Positions 59,109 to 64,000 of a stretch of DNA of 64,000 nt are shown piece after piece. The stretch spans positions 62,001 through 126,000 of the forward strand of contig JAPSFS010000007.1 in assembly GCA_035063785.1 (NCBI GenBank), given 5' to 3'. The number at the start of each line of letters is the position of its first letter. Within the stretch, counting starts at the first letter, position 1. The notes beneath the pieces were generated by a model. That model was given only the letters and a program-made list of their open reading frames with translations. It had not been told where the DNA came from and did not search any database. Origin of the DNA: Comamonas_C sp026954015. Lineage in GTDB: Bacteria; Pseudomonadota; Gammaproteobacteria; Burkholderiales; Burkholderiaceae_C. A program made the position numbers and the translations under genes.

Positions 59109-60476
59109 ATGTTCAAATTTCTTAAAAAGATAGCTGTCAGCGCTCTGTTGACGGGCGCTGCAGGCATTTTTTATGCTCAAAGCGCGTTTGCGCTGCTGCC
59201 GATCGAGCATTGGACGCAGGACGGCGGCGCGCAGGTCTGGCTGGTGCAAAGCCCGGCGATACCCATGGTGGACGTGCAGGTGGACTTCGACGCCGGCAGC
59301 CGCCGCGACCCGGCGGCGCAGGCGGGCCTGGCCAGCAGCGCGGCGCTGATGAGCGCCAAGGGGGTGCGCGCCGATGGCCAGAACCCCGCGCTCGATGAGA
59401 ACCAGCTCGGCGAAGCCTGGGCCGACCTGGGCGCCAGCCTGGACGCGGGCGCCGGGCGTGATGCGCTGAGCTTCTCGCTGCGTTCGCTCACGCAGGCCGA
59501 TCTGCTGGGCCGCGCGGTGCAACTGGCCGCGCGCCAGATCGGCGAGCCCAGCTACCCCGAGGACGTCTGGCAGCGCGAACGCGCGCGCTGGCAGGCCGCC
59601 ATTGCCGAGGCCGACACCAAGCCCGGCACCGTCGCGGGCAAGGCCTTTGCCAAGGCCGTGTATGGCAGCAACCCCTACGGCCAGCAGGTGACGGCGCAGA
59701 CGCTGGACGCGATCGGCGTGGCCGACCTCAAGGCCTACCACGCGCGCTACCTGCAGCGCTGCCGCGCGCGCGTGGCCATCGTCGGTGCGGTGGACCGGGC
59801 GCAGGCGCAGAGCCTCGTCGATGGCCTGCTCGCGCGCCTGCCCGCGAGCGATGCGAACGGCTGCGCCGCGTTGGCAGGCATGCCCGCGATGCAGCCGCTC
59901 GCGCAGGCGCGGGAGATCGACATCCCCTTCACCTCCGCGCAGACGCACGTGCTCATCGGCCAGCCGGGCTTCGTGCGCTCCGACCCGGACTTCCTCGCGC
60001 TGCTCGTGGGCGACCACATCCTCGGCGGCGGGGGCTTCACCTCGCGCCTCATGGAGCAGGTGCGCGAAAAGCGCGGCCTGTCCTACAGCGTGTTCAGCGA
60101 ATTCACGCCGGGCCTGAGCGCCGGCGCCTTCATCGCCGGCCTGCAGACGCGCCCCGACCAGGCCGCCGAAGCGGTGCAGGTCACGCGCCAGGTGATCGCG
60201 GACTTCGTGCAAGACGGCCCCACCGAGGCCGAGCTGCGCGCCGCCAAGGACAACCTGATCGGCGGCTTCGCGCTGCGCATCGACAGCAACCGCAAGCTGC
60301 TCGCCAACGTGGTCAACATCGCGCGCAACGGCCTGCCGCTCGACTACCTGGAGCACTGGACGGACCGCGTCGAGGCGCTCACCGTCGCCGACGTGAAGGC
60401 GGCGATGGCGCGCAAGCTCCAGCCCGATCGCATGGTGACGGTGGTGGTCGGCGCCACGCCCGCAGCCAAGCCGTGA
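59109..60476 (+). CDS. M16 family protein, non-catalytic partner
   Basis: A 455-residue secreted M16-fold protein without the HxxEH zinc motif; the corresponding place reads SAALMSAKG. It keeps the Arg/Tyr motif of the non-catalytic subunit (VREKRGLSYSVFSEF), which helps shape the substrate cavity. It should pair with the upstream catalytic protein. Its signal peptide (KKIAVSALLTGAAGIFYAQ) is encoded by a dispersed repeat. The stop overlaps the rsmD start (GTGA). Confidence 0.9.
   Translation: MFKFLKKIAVSALLTGAAGIFYAQSAFALLPIEHWTQDGGAQVWLVQSPAIPMVDVQVDFDAGSRRDPAAQAGLASSAALMSAKGVRADGQNPALDENQLGEAWADLGASLDAGAGRDALSFSLRSLTQADLLGRAVQLAARQIGEPSYPEDVWQRERARWQAAIAEADTKPGTVAGKAFAKAVYGSNPYGQQVTAQTLDAIGVADLKAYHARYLQRCRARVAIVGAVDRAQAQSLVDGLLARLPASDANGCAALAGMPAMQPLAQAREIDIPFTSAQTHVLIGQPGFVRSDPDFLALLVGDHILGGGGFTSRLMEQVREKRGLSYSVFSEFTPGLSAGAFIAGLQTRPDQAAEAVQVTRQVIADFVQDGPTEAELRAAKDNLIGGFALRIDSNRKLLANVVNIARNGLPLDYLEHWTDRVEALTVADVKAAMARKLQPDRMVTVVVGATPAAKP
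59119..59178 (+). repeat. Dispersed repeat, copy 10, inside the non-catalytic M16 gene
   Basis: AAAAAGATAGCTGTCAGCGC, then TCTGTTGACGGGCGCTGCAG, then GCATTTTTTATG. It keeps AGCTGTCAGCGCT, the second GCGCT and the T-rich edge. It encodes residues 6-23, the hydrophobic core of the signal peptide. Confidence 0.75.
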
Positions 60477-61057
60477 AGCCGGCGGCGCATGCGCGCGCGC
60501 CCGGCGAGGTGCGCATCATCGGCGGCCAGTGGAAGCGCACCCGGCTGCCCGTGCTGGACCGCCCAGGCCTGCGCCCCACGCCCGATCGCGTGCGCGAGAC
60601 GCTGTTCAACTGGCTCGGGCAGGATCTCACCGGCTGGCGCTGCATGGACGTGTTCGCGGGCACCGGCGCGCTGGGGCTGGAGGCGGCCTCGCGCGGCGCG
60701 GCCGAGGTGCTGCTCGTCGAGCACGATGGCGCGCTGGTGCAGCAGATCACGCGCTTGGCCGAGCGCCTGCAGGCCAGCGGGGTCACGGCGCGCCGTGGTG
60801 ATGGCGTGGCGCGGCTTGCGCAGCAGGCCGGCACGGGCCTGGACCTCGTGCTGCTCGATCCGCCGTTCGATGCGCAGGCGCTGTTCACCCCCGCGCTGCA
60901 GGCGGCGGCGCGGGCTGTGGCGCCGCGGGGCTACGTCTACCTGGAAGCGCCCGCGCGATGGAGCGACGAGGCGCTGGCGCCGCTGGGCCTTGCGCTGGCG
61001 CGCTACCTGAAGGCGGGCGTATCGCATGCGCACCTGCTGCGTCGCGCTGACTCCTGA
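60473..61057 (+). CDS. rsmD: 16S rRNA (guanine(966)-N2)-methyltransferase RsmD
   Basis: A 194-residue class I methyltransferase with the RsmD opening VRIIGGQWKRTRLPVLDRPG, the LRPTPDRVRETLFNWL segment, SAM motif I MDVFAGTGALGLEAASRGA and the catalytic LLDPPF. It methylates G966 of 16S rRNA. GTG at 60473 overlaps the stop of the M16 gene. The last codons and the TGA fall at the edge of a dispersed repeat. rsmD next to coaD is a common proteobacterial order. Confidence 0.93.
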   Translation: MKPAAHARAPGEVRIIGGQWKRTRLPVLDRPGLRPTPDRVRETLFNWLGQDLTGWRCMDVFAGTGALGLEAASRGAAEVLLVEHDGALVQQITRLAERLQASGVTARRGDGVARLAQQAGTGLDLVLLDPPFDAQALFTPALQAAARAVAPRGYVYLEAPARWSDEALAPLGLALARYLKAGVSHAHLLRRADS

Positions 61058-61108
61058 AAACAGAGCTGCCCGCGCTTGCCAGCCAAGCGCTGGAGCGACA
61101 TTTGGCTG
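61051..61108 (+). repeat. Dispersed REP-like hairpin repeat, copy 11
   Basis: The + strand reads CTCCTGAAAACAGAGCTGCC, CGCGCTTGCCAGCCAAGCGC, TGGAGCGACATTTGG. The hairpin GCGCTTG-CCAGC-CAAGCGC is perfect. It lies between rsmD and coaD and includes the rsmD stop. Confidence 0.88.
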
Positions 61109-61154
61109 TGGATACGCTGCATAATCGGCGCACATGCAGCTACAGGAGCGCGCC

Positions 61155-61643
61155 GTGTCGCAGATCACCGCCGTCTTTCCCGGAACGTTCGACCCGATCA
61201 CGCTCGGGCACGAGGACATGCTGCGCCGCGCCTGCGCGCTCTTCGGCACGGTGATCGTGGCCGTCGCGGTGGCGCACCACAAGAAGACGCTGTTCACGCT
61301 CGACGAGCGACTGCAGATCGCGCGCGACGCGCTGGCCGACCTGTCGAACGTGACGGTGGAGCCGTTCGACGGGCTCGTGACCGAATTCGCCGTGGCGCGC
61401 GGCGCGCGGGTGATGGTGCGCGGCCTGCGCTCGGGCACCGATTTCGACTACGAATTCCAGCTCGCGGGCATGAACCGCCACTTGCGCCCCGAGGTGGACA
61501 CGGTCTTTCTCACGCCCGATGCGCGCTGGCAGAGCATCAGCAGCACGCTGGTGCGCGAGATCGCGACGCTGGGCGGGCGCGTCGACGGGCTGGTCGGCAA
61601 GGCCGTGCTGCCGCGACTGATCGCGAAAGTCGGGCGCGCGTAG
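61155..61643 (+). CDS. coaD: Phosphopantetheine adenylyltransferase CoaD
   Basis: A 162-residue nucleotidyltransferase with the N-terminal PGTFDPITLGHEDM (the T/HxGH active site), VMVRGLRSGTDFDYEFQLAG, and ISSTLVREIATLGG near the end. It makes dephospho-CoA in coenzyme A synthesis. GTG at 61155 is preferred because CAGGAG lies 6 bases upstream; the ATG at 61134 has no ribosome binding site and sits about 10 bases after a possible -10 box (CATAAT, 61119-61124). Confidence 0.93.
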   Translation: MSQITAVFPGTFDPITLGHEDMLRRACALFGTVIVAVAVAHHKKTLFTLDERLQIARDALADLSNVTVEPFDGLVTEFAVARGARVMVRGLRSGTDFDYEFQLAGMNRHLRPEVDTVFLTPDARWQSISSTLVREIATLGGRVDGLVGKAVLPRLIAKVGRA

Positions 61644-61651
61644 CAGCCACC

Positions 61652-61712
61652 CATGTTTTGATAGCTGTTACCGCCCTGTGGATAAGGGCTGGAGCCGCTT
61701 TTTGCCTCAAGA
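61652..61712 (+). repeat. Dispersed REP-like repeat, copy 12
   Basis: ATGTTTTGATAGCTGTTACC, GCCCTGTGGATAAGGGCTGG, AGCCGCTTTTTGCCTCAAGA. The arms have changed together to GCCCT/AGGGC, so a hairpin is kept. It lies between coaD and the 3' end of the FMN-binding gene and contains that gene's stop codon. Confidence 0.8.
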
Positions 61713-63587
61713 ACGGACTTCGCCCGATGCGGTCCACTCCTCGGGCACCTGCGATGCGCTGGCCCCGGCGTGCACGTTGCGGGCCTGCTCCGGCACGATG
61801 GCGCTGACCGCGGCCGGAGGGGTGGGGCGCCGGCGTGTGAGCTCCTCGGCGATCTGCACCGCGGACGCCGGACGCCCGGCTACCGTGGGCCTGAGGATGT
61901 CCGGGTTGTCGTGCAGCTCCTGCTCGGTCGGCACGTGCGGCGCGAAGCTGTGCGCGTCGGCCAGCGGCCAGTACATGCGGTAGACGTTGTGCTGGTGCGG
62001 CAGGTCGTCGAGGATGGCGCGCCGCTCTATCGTCGGCATGAGCGCCGAGAGCAGGCGGATGCGCGCGCTGTCGATGCGCCGCACGATGTGGTGCGTGGAG
62101 AGCTGGTCGGGGTGCATCAGGCCCGCGGCCTGCAGCAGCTCCTTGAGCGCGTGCAGCGTGTTGGCGTGGTATTGGGCCACGCGCGGCGCCTTGTCCGAGA
62201 CCACCAGCGCCTTCTCGCGCACCGGATCCTGCGTGGTGATGCCCGTGGGGCAGAAGCCCGTGTGGCAGACCTGCGCCTGGATGCAGCCCAGCGCCATCAT
62301 GAAGCCGCGCCCAGAGTTGCACCAGTCCGCGCCCAGCGCGAACATGCGCGCCAGGTCGAACGAGGTGATGACCTTGCCCGCCGCGCCGATCTTGATGCGC
62401 TCGCGCAGGCCCGTGCCGACCAGCGTGTTGTGCACCAGGTGCAGGCCTTCCTGCACCGGCGCGCCCATGTGGTCGGCGAACTCGATCGGCGCGGCGCCCG
62501 TGCCGCCCTCGGCGCCATCGACGACGATGTAGTCGGGCGTGATGTCGGTCTCCAGCATCGCCTTGACGATGCCGAACCACTCCCAGATGTGGCCTATGCA
62601 CAGCTTGAAGCCCACGGGCTTGCCGCCCGAGAGCTCGCGCAGGCGGGCGATGAACTGCATCATTTCCACCGGCGTGGAAAACGCGCTGTGCGACGAGGGC
62701 GAGACGCAGTCCTCGCCCACGGGCACGCCGCGCGCGGCGGCGATCTCGGCCGTCACCTTGGCGCCCGGCAGGATGCCGCCGTGTCCCGGCTTGGCACCCT
62801 GGCTGAGCTTGATCTCGATCATCTTCACCTGCGGGTTCCCGGCCTGCTCGGCGAAGCGCTCGGGATTGAAGGTGCCGTCGGGATTTCGGCAGCCAAAGTA
62901 GCCCGAGCCTATCTCCCAGATCAGGTCGCCGCCATTCTGGCGGTGGTAGCGGCTGATGCCGCCTTCGCCCGTGTCGTGCGCGAAGCCGCCCATCTTCGCG
63001 CCCTGGTTGAGCGCCAGGATGGCGTTGGCCGAGAGCGCGCCAAAGCTCATCGCCGAGATGTTGAACACGCTCGCGTTGTAGGGCTGCGTGCAGGGCGAGA
63101 CCCCTGCGCGCGTGCTGCCTGGCTGCCCGCCGATCCAGATGCGGAAGTCGTGCGAGGGGATCACCGTCGTGTGCAGCGAGTGGTTGATCCACTCGTAGCC
63201 CTTGGCCCCCACGTCCAGCTTGGTGCCGAAGGGTCGCACATCGGGCACGCCCTTGGAGCGCTGGTACACCACGGTGCGCTGCGCGCGCGTGAAGGGTTCG
63301 CCCTTTTCGATGTCACCCTCGATGAAGTACTGGCGGATCTCGGGGCGGATGAACTCCAGGAAGAAGCGCATGTGCCCGAGGATGGGGTAGTTGCGCAGCA
63401 CCGCGTGGCGCGTCTGGCGCAGGTCGTACAACCCCACGAGGATCAGCGCGCAGGCCACGAGGAAAAGCGTCAGCGGCCAGGCCCCCGGGCGCACCGCCAT
63501 CCACGGCAGGCTCACGACGGCGGCAATCACGCACAGCGCGAAGGTGGTGTAGCGCACGTGGGTGGCGACAAATTGGGGGTGGGACAT
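61707..63587 (-). CDS. FMN-binding glutamate-synthase family protein, membrane-anchored
   Basis: A 626-residue protein: two N-terminal membrane helices (about 13-31 and 38-55), then a TIM barrel like the FMN/Fe-S domain of glutamate synthase large subunit (GltB). Signature parts are SAMSFGALSANAILALNQGA, HDTGEGGISRYH, KPGHGGILPGAKV, VDGAEGGTGAAP and the Cys-rich ALGCIQAQVCHTGFCPTGI, which matches the 3Fe-4S cluster site. The glutaminase domain is absent, so it is not a normal glutamate synthase; the reaction is unknown. The start MSHPQFVATH at 63587 is chosen by family length. Confidence 0.88.
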   Translation of the reverse strand: MSHPQFVATHVRYTTFALCVIAAVVSLPWMAVRPGAWPLTLFLVACALILVGLYDLRQTRHAVLRNYPILGHMRFFLEFIRPEIRQYFIEGDIEKGEPFTRAQRTVVYQRSKGVPDVRPFGTKLDVGAKGYEWINHSLHTTVIPSHDFRIWIGGQPGSTRAGVSPCTQPYNASVFNISAMSFGALSANAILALNQGAKMGGFAHDTGEGGISRYHRQNGGDLIWEIGSGYFGCRNPDGTFNPERFAEQAGNPQVKMIEIKLSQGAKPGHGGILPGAKVTAEIAAARGVPVGEDCVSPSSHSAFSTPVEMMQFIARLRELSGGKPVGFKLCIGHIWEWFGIVKAMLETDITPDYIVVDGAEGGTGAAPIEFADHMGAPVQEGLHLVHNTLVGTGLRERIKIGAAGKVITSFDLARMFALGADWCNSGRGFMMALGCIQAQVCHTGFCPTGITTQDPVREKALVVSDKAPRVAQYHANTLHALKELLQAAGLMHPDQLSTHHIVRRIDSARIRLLSALMPTIERRAILDDLPHQHNVYRMYWPLADAHSFAPHVPTEQELHDNPDILRPTVAGRPASAVQIAEELTRRRPTPPAAVSAIVPEQARNVHAGASASQVPEEWTASGEVRS

Positions 63588-63652
63588 GGGGCCAGGCTCC
63601 GGTAGGTAACTGCCAATCTTAGCCAGCGCGCCGCGCGCGCGGCATCGGGTTT

Positions 63653-64000
63653 TCAGCGATGGGCGCAGACGCTGCAGTGTGCGTCGCGGGTCAGGCGGAT
63701 CTCGCTCCAGCGCATCGTGCGCCCGTCGAGCATCAGCAGCCGGCCGGCGAGCGGCTCGCCGATGCCCGCAATGAGCTTGAGCGCCTCGGCCGCCTGCACC
63801 GTGCCGATGATGCCCACCATGGGCGCGAACACGCCCATGGTCGAGCACGCCACCTCCTCGAACGCCGCGCCGGGTGGGAATACGCAGGCGTAGCAGGGCG
63901 AGCGCGCATTGCGCGTGTCGTACACCGTGACCTGCCCGTCGAAGCGGATCGCCGCGCCCGCCACGAGCGGCCTGCGCGCGGCCACGCAAGCCGCGTTGAT
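63653..64000 (-). CDS. ThiF/MoeB/HesA family adenylyltransferase, C-terminal part (5' end outside window)
   Basis: The frame is open to the right edge and begins INAACVAARRPLVAGAAIRF, which matches the middle of MoeB/ThiF proteins (N-x-x-C-x-x-x-(R/K)-x-P-L-V-x-G-A). The CYACVFPP and the C-terminal CSVCAHR give the two Cys pairs that bind structural zinc, and STMGVFAPMVGIIGTVQAAE is the family's conserved segment. These enzymes adenylate the C-terminal Gly of a sulfur-carrier protein for molybdopterin or thiazole synthesis; which one cannot be told from this part. Confidence 0.88.
   Translation of the reverse strand: MNAACVAARRPLVAGAAIRFDGQVTVYDTRNARSPCYACVFPPGAAFEEVACSTMGVFAPMVGIIGTVQAAEALKLIAGIGEPLAGRLLMLDGRTMRWSEIRLTRDAHCSVCAHR

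Noticed and set aside
57336..60356. A minus-strand open frame of about 1000 codons opposite the M16 genes
   Set aside because: Its content is His/Arg/Leu-rich antisense sequence with no family match, while the + strand has two M16 proteins with signal peptides and a zinc motif.

Overview
The window comes from a high-GC betaproteobacterium, almost certainly order Burkholderiales and most likely family Comamonadaceae (Acidovorax/Alicycliphilus-like). The support is the gene order of the cytochrome oxidase cluster running into rpoH, the DUF2970, DUF2909, DUF3422 and DUF1841 families, a PcaF-type thiolase, and a dispersed ~60-bp hairpin repeat carrying AGCTAT. This is inference from protein families and context; no rRNA gene is present.

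Layout. 1-6.7 kb: the end of a sensor diguanylate cyclase, then a BMP-type nucleoside/purine ABC importer operon (ATPase, two permeases, lipoprotein) closed by a strong terminator. 6.8-9.5 kb: a scarred stretch in which a divergent LysR/Old Yellow Enzyme pair lies between a frameshifted AraC-family remnant and the C-terminal stump of an OmpR/KdpE-type response regulator. 9.6-18.9 kb: two coupled drug-efflux MFS genes, a deoxyinosine-type DNA glycosylase, a spermidine-synthase-like gene, an isolated GspE/PilB-type ATPase, tctB-tctA without tctC, and a DUF3422 gene. 19.3-22.8 kb: livHMGF without its binding protein. 22.8-31 kb: a thioesterase, a truncated DUF486 gene, an EF-hand protein, an EamA exporter, tRNA-Arg(CCT) and the tamA-tamB outer-membrane assembly pair. 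31-45.6 kb: a VOC/WYL-regulator operon with a perfect operator palindrome, a MoxR/membrane/GNAT/CoxE operon, cytochrome c4, FAH hydrolase, pcaF, an MFS gene, a KefB/C antiporter, an orphan ParA, MaoC, trmL, comF and a degenerate BioC-like gene.

45.9-55.2 kb is the caa3-type cytochrome c oxidase locus: subunits II, I and III, copper chaperones (Cox11, Sco and a second Sco-like membrane protein), Surf1, and heme A synthesis (CtaA, CtaB). It is followed convergently by rpoH, whose promoter is overlaid by a CIRCE operator. 56.2-64 kb: cutA, ftsY, two M16 peptidase-family genes, rsmD, coaD, an FMN-binding glutamate-synthase-like gene, and the C-terminal part of a ThiF/MoeB-type gene running off the right edge.

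The most distinctive feature is the dispersed repeat. I find 12 clear copies and one degraded copy, all right of 18.8 kb. Several are part of genes: they encode the signal-peptide region of Sco and of one M16 protein, part of the TamB N-terminus, and the last codons and stop codon of several others.
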